DNA from: Porticoccaceae bacterium
Lineage (GTDB): Bacteria; Pseudomonadota; Gammaproteobacteria; Pseudomonadales; Porticoccaceae
DNA length: 6,659 nt
Direction: 5' to 3'
NCBI GenBank assembly: GCA_003448675.1
Contig: DLXZ01000115.1
Span: 4,367 to 11,025 of the forward strand
Shown piece after piece: positions 1 through 6,354 of this stretch; the first letter of the stretch is position 1, and each line of letters starts with the position of its first letter. A program made the position numbers and the translations under genes. The notes beneath the pieces are model-generated. The model did no database searches and was not told the DNA's origin. It saw only the letters and a list, made by a program, of their open reading frames with translations.

Positions 1-233
1 GGATGGGTATGGATGCCTTCGACGCTGGGATTACCGTGACCATCCCAGGTTTCCAGTTGCCAGGAAGCCTGCAAAATTGCCGCTGGCCCTTGCGCCGTGC
101 CGCCGCCGTAAGAGACGGAGGCTTCCCAGGGTACCGGCAGAATATGGAAGCGGGCGTCTTCCGGCGCCGGGTGGCGAAACTCGGAACCTAGAAAAACCGG
201 GTACCCGGGCGCCGCCAGTTGATCATAATCCAT
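1..233 (-). CDS. speB: Agmatinase (agmatine ureohydrolase), N-terminal part, cut by the window edge
   Basis: Agmatinase hydrolyses agmatine to putrescine and urea in the cytoplasm. Only the first 77 codons are present; the frame is open to the left edge without a stop. Translating the minus strand from the ATG at 233-231 gives MDYDQLAAPG at the start, then an ureohydrolase-like N-terminal core: FHILPVPWEASVSYGGG at residues 29-45, TAQGPAAIL at 46-54, then QLETWDG and EGIHTH near residues 59-77. The SYGGGT..GP.AIL motif corresponds to the family pattern SY..G...GP.AIR. The Mn-binding GGDHS and DxDxD motifs would lie beyond the edge, so catalytic competence cannot be checked. The ATG overlaps the nspC stop by one base (TGATG), and a GAGG lies 8 nt upstream (242-245), which supports this start and translational coupling. 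The product is exactly what SpeA upstream needs next. Another ureohydrolase such as guanidinobutyrase is possible but less likely in this operon. Confidence 0.88.
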   Translation of the reverse strand, partial: MDYDQLAAPGYPVFLGSEFRHPAPEDARFHILPVPWEASVSYGGGTAQGPAAILQASWQLETWDGHGNPSVEGIHTH

Positions 234-1441
234 CAGGACAACCTCATTTTGAAATCATCGTAGCCGAATTCCCGCACCACGTTTATCGCATCGGTTGTGG
301 AATTCCAGATGGCGATGGCCGGCAGGCGCACACCGTTGAATGTCGTGGTTTTGACCATGGTGTAGTGGGCCATGTCGTCAAAAATCAGCCGCTGCCCCAC
401 CTCCAGTGGTTGCTCAAAGCAATAATCGCCCATCACGTCGCCAGCCAGGCAGCTCATGCCGCCGAGGCGATAGCAGTGGTTGCCCTCTGTTTGGCCGCGC
501 TGTACGGTAGTGGCGCCAAAGACTTGCGCCTGGTAGGGCATTTCCAGAGTGTCCGGCATATGACAGGTGGCGGAGCTGTCGAGAATGGCGAGCTTGCCGC
601 CAGCGCTTTGGCCATAGTCGAGCACATCGAGCACTTCACTGACCAGCACGCCGCTGCGAATAGCGATGGCCTCGCCCGGTTCCAGATAGACCTGTACCTT
701 ATATTTTTGCTGAAAGCAGCGAATAGCGGCGATCAGCCCGTCCACATCGTAATCCGGGTGGCTGATCAGATGGCCGCCGCCGAAATTGACCCATTCCAGT
801 TGCGGTAAAAATCCACCGAATTTTTCCTCCACTGCCGCGAGGGTGCGTTCCAGCGCGTCGAAGCCCTGCTCGCACAGGGTGTGAAAATGCAGCCCGGAAA
901 TGCCGACAAGGCTCTGCCCCTCAAATGCGGCCCGGGGAATGCCCAGCCGCGAGCCCGGCGCGCAGGGGTCGTAAATCGGCGTCGTGCCTTCAGAATGCTG
1001 AGGATTGATACGCAGGCCAAACTTCAGTTGCGGGCGCTCTGCCACCGCAGTCTGTATTAAGGGCTGAAAACGCTGCCACTGGGCAAAGGAGTTAAACACC
1101 ACGTGGTCGGAAATTTTGAGAATTTCCCCCAGGTCGGCTTCGTTATAGGCTGCGCTATAGGTGTGTATCTGCCCTGCCCCATCAGCACCGCGAAAATATT
1201 CCGCACCCAAACGCGCCTCGTGCAAACCGCTGGCGCAAGTGCCGCTTAAATAGCGCATCACCAGCGGCGCCAGGCTGAACATGGAAAATGCTTTCAACGC
1301 CAGCAACACCTTGGCGCCGGATTCTTGCTGAACTCGTTGCAGTATTTTCAGATTATTTTCGACGGCCACCTCGTCCACCACGAAGCAGGGGGAGGGTACG
1401 CGGCGGGCATCGAAATGCTGAAAACGCTTGCAATGAATCAT
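233..1441 (-). CDS. nspC: Carboxynorspermidine/carboxyspermidine decarboxylase
   Basis: This PLP-dependent, alanine-racemase-fold (type III) decarboxylase removes CO2 from carboxyspermidine to give spermidine, or from carboxynorspermidine to give norspermidine. Numbered from the ATG at 1441 the protein has 402 residues, slightly longer than typical NspC. Visible motifs: LLALKAFSMFSL with the probable PLP lysine K50, GLHFHT at 183-188, a phosphate-binding GGGH at 221-224, EPGEA at 254-258, and SCLAGDVMGDY at 330-340 with the likely active-site cysteine C331. The C-terminal AIWNSTTDA segment is also typical. The start is uncertain: a TTG six bases upstream (1447) would add two residues, and neither has a good Shine-Dalgarno. 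The upstream dehydrogenase ends only 14 nt away, so initiation probably relies on coupling. The speB start overlaps its stop. The decarboxylase assignment is firm; preference for the spermidine precursor is inferred from the neighbouring speA and speB. Confidence 0.94.
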   Translation of the reverse strand: MIHCKRFQHFDARRVPSPCFVVDEVAVENNLKILQRVQQESGAKVLLALKAFSMFSLAPLVMRYLSGTCASGLHEARLGAEYFRGADGAGQIHTYSAAYNEADLGEILKISDHVVFNSFAQWQRFQPLIQTAVAERPQLKFGLRINPQHSEGTTPIYDPCAPGSRLGIPRAAFEGQSLVGISGLHFHTLCEQGFDALERTLAAVEEKFGGFLPQLEWVNFGGGHLISHPDYDVDGLIAAIRCFQQKYKVQVYLEPGEAIAIRSGVLVSEVLDVLDYGQSAGGKLAILDSSATCHMPDTLEMPYQAQVFGATTVQRGQTEGNHCYRLGGMSCLAGDVMGDYCFEQPLEVGQRLIFDDMAHYTMVKTTTFNGVRLPAIAIWNSTTDAINVVREFGYDDFKMRLS

Positions 1442-1455
1442 CGACAAACAGGCTT

Positions 1456-2664
1456 TTAGACCAGGTCAAATCCGGGTTCTTCAATCACCTGCCACGGCAG
1501 GCCGTATTGATTCAAACCCTCCATAAAGGGATCGGGATTGAGCTGCTCGATATTCCAGACGCCGGCTTGCATCCAAACATCCTCCACCATCAACTTGGCG
1601 CCGATCATCGCCGGCACGCCGGTGGTGTAGGAGATGGCCTGGGACTGCACTTCACGGTAGCAGTCCTGATGATCTTTCACCTGATAGATATAAACCGTGC
1701 GAGGCTTGCCGTCTTTCACGCCCTGCACCACACAGCCGATGCAGGTTTTGCCTTTGGTGCGCGGCCCGAGGGTGGAGGGGTCCGGCAGCAGGGCTTTCAA
1801 AAACTGAATCGGCACGATTTGCTGGCCCTGAAACTCCACCGGTTCGATACCGGTCATGCCGACGTTGCCAAGCACTTCGAGGTGCTTGAGGTAACTGTCG
1901 CCAAAGCTCATCCAGAACTGGGCTTTTTTCAGGCTGGGGTAGTGCTTGGTCAGCGACTCCAGCTCTTCGTGGTACATGCGGTAGATATTGTAGGTGCCGA
2001 CGCCGTCCGGGCAGGTAAAGGACTGCTTCAGCGACATCGCCGGGGTGGTGACGAACTGGCCGTTTTCCCAGTGACGGCACTCGGCGGTCACTTCGCGGAT
2101 GTTGATTTCCGGATTGAAATTGGTGGCAAAGGCATAGCCATGATTACCGCCGTTAACGTCGATAATATCGAGCTGAGTGATCTCGTCGAAATAGTGTTTC
2201 GCTGCATAGGAGGTAAAGACGTTGGTCGCACCGGGATCAAACCCGGAGCCCAGCAGGGCCATCAGCCCGGCCTGTTTGAATTTATCCTGATAGGCCCACT
2301 GCCAGTGGTACTCAAATTTGGCGGTATCCAGGGGCTCGTAGTTGGCGGTGTCCAGATAGTGCACGCCGGTCTCCAGGCAGGCATCCATTATGGTCAGGTC
2401 CTGGTAGGGCAGCGCCACATTGATCACCAGTTTGGGTTTGACGCGGTTGATCAGCGCCACCAGCTCGGGCACCTGGTCGGCATCCACCTGGGCGGTTTCG
2501 ATCTGTCGCCCCTGGCTTTGCTGGATTTGTTCGGCGATGGCCTTGCACTTGGCTTCAGTGCGGCTGGCCAACACGATTTCGCTAAAGGTGTTCGGTAGTT
2601 GCGCGCATTTGTGGGCGACTACCTGGCCGACGCCGCCGGCGCCGATGATCAAAACTTTCGCCAC
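1456..2664 (-). CDS. Carboxy(nor)spermidine dehydrogenase/synthase (saccharopine dehydrogenase family)
   Basis: This enzyme reductively condenses a diamine (putrescine or diaminopropane) with L-aspartate 4-semialdehyde, using NADPH, to form carboxyspermidine or carboxynorspermidine. The 402-residue length fits the family. The N-terminus carries a Rossmann dinucleotide motif, VLIIGAGGVG, with GAGGVG at residues 8-13. Further saccharopine-dehydrogenase-like blocks are INVALPYQDLTIMDACLETG at 81-100, YLDTANYE at 103-110, GSGFDPGATNVF at 139-150 and TTGVPAMIGA at 347-356. The start is GTG at 2664, chosen because it begins directly before the Rossmann strand and has GGAG (2672-2675) 7 nt upstream. 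It sits 18 nt after the speA stop and 14 nt before nspC. True saccharopine dehydrogenase (lysine metabolism) is the main alternative, since automated annotation often gives that name, but the pairing with nspC argues strongly for polyamine synthesis. The diamine substrate is inferred to be putrescine from the operon. Confidence 0.93.
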   Translation of the reverse strand: MAKVLIIGAGGVGQVVAHKCAQLPNTFSEIVLASRTEAKCKAIAEQIQQSQGRQIETAQVDADQVPELVALINRVKPKLVINVALPYQDLTIMDACLETGVHYLDTANYEPLDTAKFEYHWQWAYQDKFKQAGLMALLGSGFDPGATNVFTSYAAKHYFDEITQLDIIDVNGGNHGYAFATNFNPEINIREVTAECRHWENGQFVTTPAMSLKQSFTCPDGVGTYNIYRMYHEELESLTKHYPSLKKAQFWMSFGDSYLKHLEVLGNVGMTGIEPVEFQGQQIVPIQFLKALLPDPSTLGPRTKGKTCIGCVVQGVKDGKPRTVYIYQVKDHQDCYREVQSQAISYTTGVPAMIGAKLMVEDVWMQAGVWNIEQLNPDPFMEGLNQYGLPWQVIEEPGFDLV

Positions 2665-2682
2665 GTTTTTTCTCCAGAAAAA

Positions 2683-4650
2683 TTAATGATCTTCTTTTTC
2701 GTAATAGGTATAGCCGCTGAGGCTGGCATTAAAAGTCCGAATGATTTTCTGACGCTCGCGGGCGGTGATGCGCCCTTCTTTGACAGCATTTTCAGCGATA
2801 TTACGGTAGCGCAGCTGCAGGGCGGAAGGCTGGTATTCCACATAACTGAGCACATCGGCGATGGTGTCTCCGTGGATCTCTTTTACAAAGTCATAACTGC
2901 CATCGCGATTTAAACGCACGCTGACTACGTTGGTGTCGCCAAATAAATTATGCAAATCACCCAGGGTTTCCTGATAGGCGCCCACCAGAAATACTCCCAG
3001 GTAATACTCCTCACCCTCGCGTAGTGAATGCAGGGGTAGGGTCTGGCGCGAGCCCTCCCAGACATCGATAAAGCGGTCGATCTTACCATCGCAGTCGCAG
3101 GTAATATCGGCGATTACCGCATGGCGATCGGGCTCTTCATCCAGGCGGTGGATAGGCATGATGGGGAACAACTGGTCGATGGCCCAGATATCGGGCAGCG
3201 ACTGAAACAGGCTGAAATTGCCGTAATAAATATCGGCAAGCGAGAGTTTTAGATTTTCCAGCTCGGGGGGAACGTGCTCAAGCTCATCCAGTTTCTGGCT
3301 AATGCGCTGGAGAATATCGAGGAACAGGTTTTCCGCGCTGGCGCGGCTGCGCAGCTCCACCTGCCCACGACGGAACAATTCACGTATTTCGTGGCGATAA
3401 TAATGGGCGTCGTTAAAGCATTCCTGAAGATTTTGGGGTTCCAGGTAATCGAGGATTTCGCGCATTTTCAGCAACTGAGGATGTTCCTTCCCAACCACCG
3501 GTTCGAGCTCTATGGGTTCAAAATGATTAACATCGAGAATATTGAATAGCAGCACCGAGGAGTACGCGACGGTGGCACGACCGGACTCAGTAACTATCAC
3601 CGGATGGGCAATATTGTGTTCATCCAGGGTGGTTTTAATGGTTTCAACGATGTCGGCGCAGTATTCATCCAAATTGTAGTTGCGGCTTTGATCTTCGTTG
3701 CTCATGGCGCCGGTGTAATCCACGGCCAGGCCGCCGCCGAGGTCGATATGAGACAGAGCCGCGCCCTCGCGACTCAGGTCAATATAAAAACGGCAAGCTT
3801 CGACAATGCCATTGCGAATATCACGAATATTGGGAATCTGGGAGCCAAGGTGGCAGTGCAGTAACTGCAGGCAGCCCAGCATATCGTGCTGCTTAAGCTG
3901 TTCAACAACATCAATCAGCTGGGTGGTGGTGAGGCCGAACACGCCTCGATCGCCGCTGGTGCCATTCCAGTGGCCACTGACCTGGGTGGTCATTTTCACA
4001 CGCACGCCGATGGATGGGTCAACGCCAAGGGCCCGGCTCCGTTCGATAATAATTGCCAGCTCTGCCGGTGTTTCCAGAACAAAAAAGCATTTGAAACCCA
4101 ACTTACTGGCATAGAGACCCAGGTCAACAAACTCAGCGTCTTTGTAGCCATTGCAGATAATCAGGCTGTCACGGTCTTCGAGGCTCGCCAGCGCCGCGAT
4201 CATTTCGGGCTTGCTGCCCACCTCAAAACCGTGGTGATAGCGGGCGCCAAATGTGGCAATCTCTTCCACCACCTGGGCCTGCTGATTGACCTTAATGGGG
4301 TAAACCCCGCGATAGCAGTTGTTATAGCCGCTATCGGCAATGGCGTTCTTGAATGCCAGATTCAAGCGCTGAATCTGGGCATCGAGAATATTTTCAATGC
4401 GCAGCAGTACCGGCATGGCCAACTCACGCTCGCTCATGCCCTCGACGATATCGAGCAGTGGCACTTCCACATTGCGGGTTTTGGCCGTGAGCCGGCCTTC
4501 AGCGTTAACGCCAAAGTAATCATTGCCCCAACGCTGGACACCGTAAAGCTCAGTGGAATTTGCCACCGTCCACGGCTTCGTTTGCCGTGAGCTTATCTCT
4601 GGCCTATCTTCGGCCGGCATCACAACAGGGGCATTGGTATTCTCAGTCAA
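2683..4650 (-). CDS. speA: Biosynthetic arginine decarboxylase (PLP-dependent, SpeA type)
   Basis: SpeA decarboxylates L-arginine to agmatine, the first step of the polyamine route. The protein is 655 residues from the chosen start, close to the 630-660 usual for SpeA. Motifs in order: YPIKVNQ with PLP lysine K120, FEVGSKPE near 142-149, ICNGYKD near 165-171, HLGSQ at 267-271, GGGLAVDY at 305-312, TESGRA at 354-359, ITCDCDG at 516-522 with the likely active-site cysteine C518, GAYQETLG at 557-564 and NLFGDT at 568-573. All key residues are present. The chosen start is a TTG (4650) preceded by GGGAG (4657-4661) at 6 nt. In-frame alternatives are ATG at 4674 (+8 residues, weak SD) and GTG at 4692 (+14 residues). 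The extra residues do not resemble the family N-terminus. It is the first gene of a four-gene minus-strand operon. Function is near certain; only the start is in doubt. Confidence 0.97.
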   Translation of the reverse strand: MTENTNAPVVMPAEDRPEISSRQTKPWTVANSTELYGVQRWGNDYFGVNAEGRLTAKTRNVEVPLLDIVEGMSERELAMPVLLRIENILDAQIQRLNLAFKNAIADSGYNNCYRGVYPIKVNQQAQVVEEIATFGARYHHGFEVGSKPEMIAALASLEDRDSLIICNGYKDAEFVDLGLYASKLGFKCFFVLETPAELAIIIERSRALGVDPSIGVRVKMTTQVSGHWNGTSGDRGVFGLTTTQLIDVVEQLKQHDMLGCLQLLHCHLGSQIPNIRDIRNGIVEACRFYIDLSREGAALSHIDLGGGLAVDYTGAMSNEDQSRNYNLDEYCADIVETIKTTLDEHNIAHPVIVTESGRATVAYSSVLLFNILDVNHFEPIELEPVVGKEHPQLLKMREILDYLEPQNLQECFNDAHYYRHEIRELFRRGQVELRSRASAENLFLDILQRISQKLDELEHVPPELENLKLSLADIYYGNFSLFQSLPDIWAIDQLFPIMPIHRLDEEPDRHAVIADITCDCDGKIDRFIDVWEGSRQTLPLHSLREGEEYYLGVFLVGAYQETLGDLHNLFGDTNVVSVRLNRDGSYDFVKEIHGDTIADVLSYVEYQPSALQLRYRNIAENAVKEGRITARERQKIIRTFNASLSGYTYYEKEDH

Positions 4651-4656
4651 CGCGGT

Positions 4657-4661
4657 CTCCC
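4657..4661 (-). promoter_or_regulatory. Ribosome binding site favouring the TTG start of speA
   Basis: Read on the minus strand, GGGAG lies 6 nt before the TTG at 4650. It is the only good Shine-Dalgarno near any of the three in-frame start candidates, so it decides the preferred start. The site lies inside the coding frame if an upstream start is used instead. Confidence 0.55.
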
Positions 4662-4850
4662 AATAACAGGTCATCACCAACCCGGCGTGCACGTATCTGC
4701 TGGGCCAGCGATGTGACGGGGGCGCGATTTTGCCTGAAAAATGGCAGACCGAAAACTATTTTTTAAGCAGTTTTTGCCTTCTTCGAACAGGTATTTTTAA
4801 GATGCTTCAGGCATCACAATCAGGACTCCCACAGGCGTGTAAAAATCGTG
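4662..4850 (-). promoter_or_regulatory. AT-rich leader between aroQ-pheC and speA; probable operon promoter region
   Basis: This gap separates two minus-strand genes and is long enough to hold a promoter and a 5' leader for the polyamine operon. It is clearly richer in A/T runs than its surroundings (4737-4800). Weak promoter-like elements on the minus strand are TTCGAA at 4782-4787 followed about 16-17 nt later by A-rich hexamers near 4760-4765; no strong -35/-10 pair is visible. Small inverted repeats are AAAACT/AGTTTT (4752-4757 and 4769-4774) and TGCC/GGCA (4731-4734 and 4743-4746). No recognised operator or riboswitch was identified. That the promoter lies here is inferred from gene layout. 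Confidence 0.35.
4801..4815 (-). other. Small hairpin downstream of aroQ-pheC
   Basis: GATGC and GCATC (4801-4805 and 4811-4815) form a 5-bp stem with a 5-nt loop, 35 nt past the aroQ-pheC stop on the minus strand. It could slow or end transcription of that gene, but the stem is short and no T-run follows, so it is not a convincing intrinsic terminator. Confidence 0.25.
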
Positions 4851-6194
4851 CTAATTAAAGCAGGGGCTACCCTTCGGAGACTCACTCATCACCGGCGCGG
4901 ACACGTACCGTGCAAAGCACCGGTCAAGTATGTGCGCCCGTTTCAGCCCTCCCAACCAGGCATCGACATAAGTCTTGAGATAGATATCCTGGGGCATCAA
5001 AAAGGCTTTTTCTACCTGGGTAAGCAGCTCACCGGGCATGGTGGCACACAACTCTGGATGCAAGGCAGTCTGCACCCGCACCTCAATGGCATCGGTGATC
5101 ATCACGTCGGCGCGTCCGGTCAGCAATTCCTGAAACACGGTGGTATTGTCGGTATGAACGATAAACTGCGCTTTTTGAATGTGCTGACGGGCAAATTTTT
5201 CGTTGGTGCCACCGGGATTAACGATCACACGCACACCTGCTTGATCAATGGCTTCAAGACTGGCAAGGCTAGCGACATTGTCGCAGCGGCCGATTGGCGT
5301 TTTACCGCCTTTTGAGTAGCTATCGGAAAACATGGCTCTGCGCTGGCGTTGCAGAGTGCGGGAAATACCACTCATACCGATATCAAAACGATCCGCCGCC
5401 AGGTCGTCCATTAAAGTGGGCCAGGAGGTGGACACCAGTTGTAATGCAACTCCCAGAGAGCGAGCCAGATCCGCGGCCAGCTCGATATCAACACCGGTGT
5501 ACTCACCGGTTTCAGGGTGATAAAAACTGAAGGGCTTGTAATCGCCAGTGGTGCCGACCCGAAGCACGCCCCGGTGCAGTATTTCCTCCAGCCGATTCCG
5601 GGGAGGATTGTCGGCCTGTTTTATCCCGAGCAAGGCCAGGAACAACGCCCGCTTTTGTGTCCGGGTGACAAAAGGCTGCGTTATCCGCTTATCCATAAGC
5701 ACAAGATTGTTATCGAAGTATGAGGCGTCTTGCAGAGCAGGTAGCGCAGCGGCAAGTTGCCTGGTAATGGCCTCACCCAGTTCACTTAACTCCTTCCGGG
5801 TATCGGCAATATCGCGAACAGTATCCGGCTGCGGTTCACCCTGACTTTGCCACTGTTCTATCCAGCCACGCTGAACCGCTTTGGCCAGGGTCATTTGCTG
5901 ACCAAAGAACATCGCCACCGATTCCGGATCCAGACCGTAGGCGGCGGCGTGACTTCTTACCTGGGCCAGCACCACCTCCTCGCGCGCGCGGTTCTCGACA
6001 GGCGTACCAGCGGTATATTTATAAGCCGCGACTTGTTTCATCAGGGCGAGACGGCGATCCAGTAACTGAAAAAGCGCTTCCGGATTCGCAGTCACATGGG
6101 CCCAGCTAGCGGAACAGAGTAACAGGGCTAAGGGGATGGTGAATGTCCGGAGGTAACAGGCAGGGCGTTTGGTTTCCCCAGCTCGCTCAAACAT
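4851..6194 (-). CDS. aroQ/pheC: Exported bifunctional gamma-class chorismate mutase (AroQ) - cyclohexadienyl dehydratase (PheC) fusion
   Basis: The predicted periplasmic protein converts chorismate to prephenate (AroQ domain), then prephenate to phenylpyruvate or arogenate to phenylalanine (PheC domain). From the ATG at 6194 it has 447 residues. Residues 1-32 look like a Sec signal peptide (basic stretch, PLALLLCSASWA, likely cut after A32; no lipobox). Residues about 36-150 match gamma-AroQ, with active-site residues at expected places: R48, K59 (AAYKY), R71 (PVENRAR) and Q108 (AKAVQ). A linker spans about 151-200. Residues about 201-432 closely match Pseudomonas PheC, a solute-binding-protein fold: TTGDYKPFS at 215-223, TSWPTLM at 256-262, RFDIGMSGIS at 269-278, GGKTPI at 296-301, NPGGTNEKF at 326-334 and MITDAIE at 365-371. 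In Pseudomonas these enzymes are separate proteins. A GTG at 6269 would extend the frame by 25 residues, but the ATG places the signal peptide correctly; no clear Shine-Dalgarno is seen for either. Confidence 0.93.
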   Translation of the reverse strand: MFERAGETKRPACYLRTFTIPLALLLCSASWAHVTANPEALFQLLDRRLALMKQVAAYKYTAGTPVENRAREEVVLAQVRSHAAAYGLDPESVAMFFGQQMTLAKAVQRGWIEQWQSQGEPQPDTVRDIADTRKELSELGEAITRQLAAALPALQDASYFDNNLVLMDKRITQPFVTRTQKRALFLALLGIKQADNPPRNRLEEILHRGVLRVGTTGDYKPFSFYHPETGEYTGVDIELAADLARSLGVALQLVSTSWPTLMDDLAADRFDIGMSGISRTLQRQRRAMFSDSYSKGGKTPIGRCDNVASLASLEAIDQAGVRVIVNPGGTNEKFARQHIQKAQFIVHTDNTTVFQELLTGRADVMITDAIEVRVQTALHPELCATMPGELLTQVEKAFLMPQDIYLKTYVDAWLGGLKRAHILDRCFARYVSAPVMSESPKGSPCFN

Positions 6195-6202
6195 TGACAC
6201 AC

Positions 6203-6232
6203 GTAAAGTCTGTAAAAGAATGTGCAGTTTAC
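6203..6232. promoter_or_regulatory. Cluster of GTAAA/TTTAC sites just upstream of aroQ-pheC
   Basis: GTAAA occurs at 6203-6207 and 6212-6216, with an inverted TTTAC at 6228-6232, all within 38 nt upstream of the ATG. TyrR/PhhR regulators of aromatic amino acid genes bind TGTAAA-N6-TTTACA. Here TGTAAA (6211-6216) and TTTACC (6228-6233) are separated by 11 nt, so the spacing does not fit. It may be a degenerate operator or chance. Confidence 0.2.
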
Positions 6233-6269
6233 CCCGTCTGCAAGCCGGATGGTCATTGACGGATAGCAC

Positions 6270-6297
6270 CCGGGGGCGGCCTACAGATAGCCCCCGG
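6270..6297. repeat. GC-only inverted repeat upstream of aroQ-pheC
   Basis: CCGGGGGC (6270-6277) and GCCCCCGG (6290-6297) form a perfect 8-bp stem around a 12-nt loop. It lies between the stop of the coding remnant at 6355 and the aroQ-pheC start. Position would suit a terminator of the remnant or a structured 5' leader of aroQ-pheC, but no T-run follows on either strand, so an intrinsic terminator is not supported. Confidence 0.45.
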
Positions 6298-6354
6298 TCA
6301 CAGGTAAGAATTGGGGTTTACGACAGAGCTGTTTAGTACCCGGCGCCAACAGTA

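Noticed and set aside
77..808. A 243-codon plus-strand open frame covering the speB start and the nspC 3' half.
   Set aside because: It crosses two overlapping minus-strand genes with clear family motifs; its own translation has no recognisable domain.
1288..2598. A 436-codon open frame on the plus strand opposite the carboxyspermidine dehydrogenase gene.
   Set aside because: It lies antisense to an unmistakable enzyme, gives a histidine- and glycine-rich protein with no family resemblance, and has no sensible neighbour. It is a mirror frame caused by codon bias.
3886..4590. A 234-codon plus-strand open frame opposite speA.
   Set aside because: It is antisense to the conserved PLP-binding part of SpeA, and the protein shows no motif of its own.
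4743..4775. Small inverted repeats in the speA leader considered as an ArgR operator.
   Set aside because: They do not match the TGAAT-type ArgR half sites or spacing; A/T-rich sequence gives such short repeats by chance.
4826..4835. CCTGTGGGAG on the minus strand followed by a small hairpin, resembling the head of Pseudomonas REP elements.
   Set aside because: Only one copy is present, the following stem is just 5 bp and some bases away, and the rest of the REP consensus is missing.
6195..6269. A 25-residue N-terminal extension of AroQ-PheC from a GTG at 6269.
   Set aside because: It would bury the signal peptide behind a polar leader and has no clear ribosome binding site; the ATG at 6194 gives a normal signal peptide.
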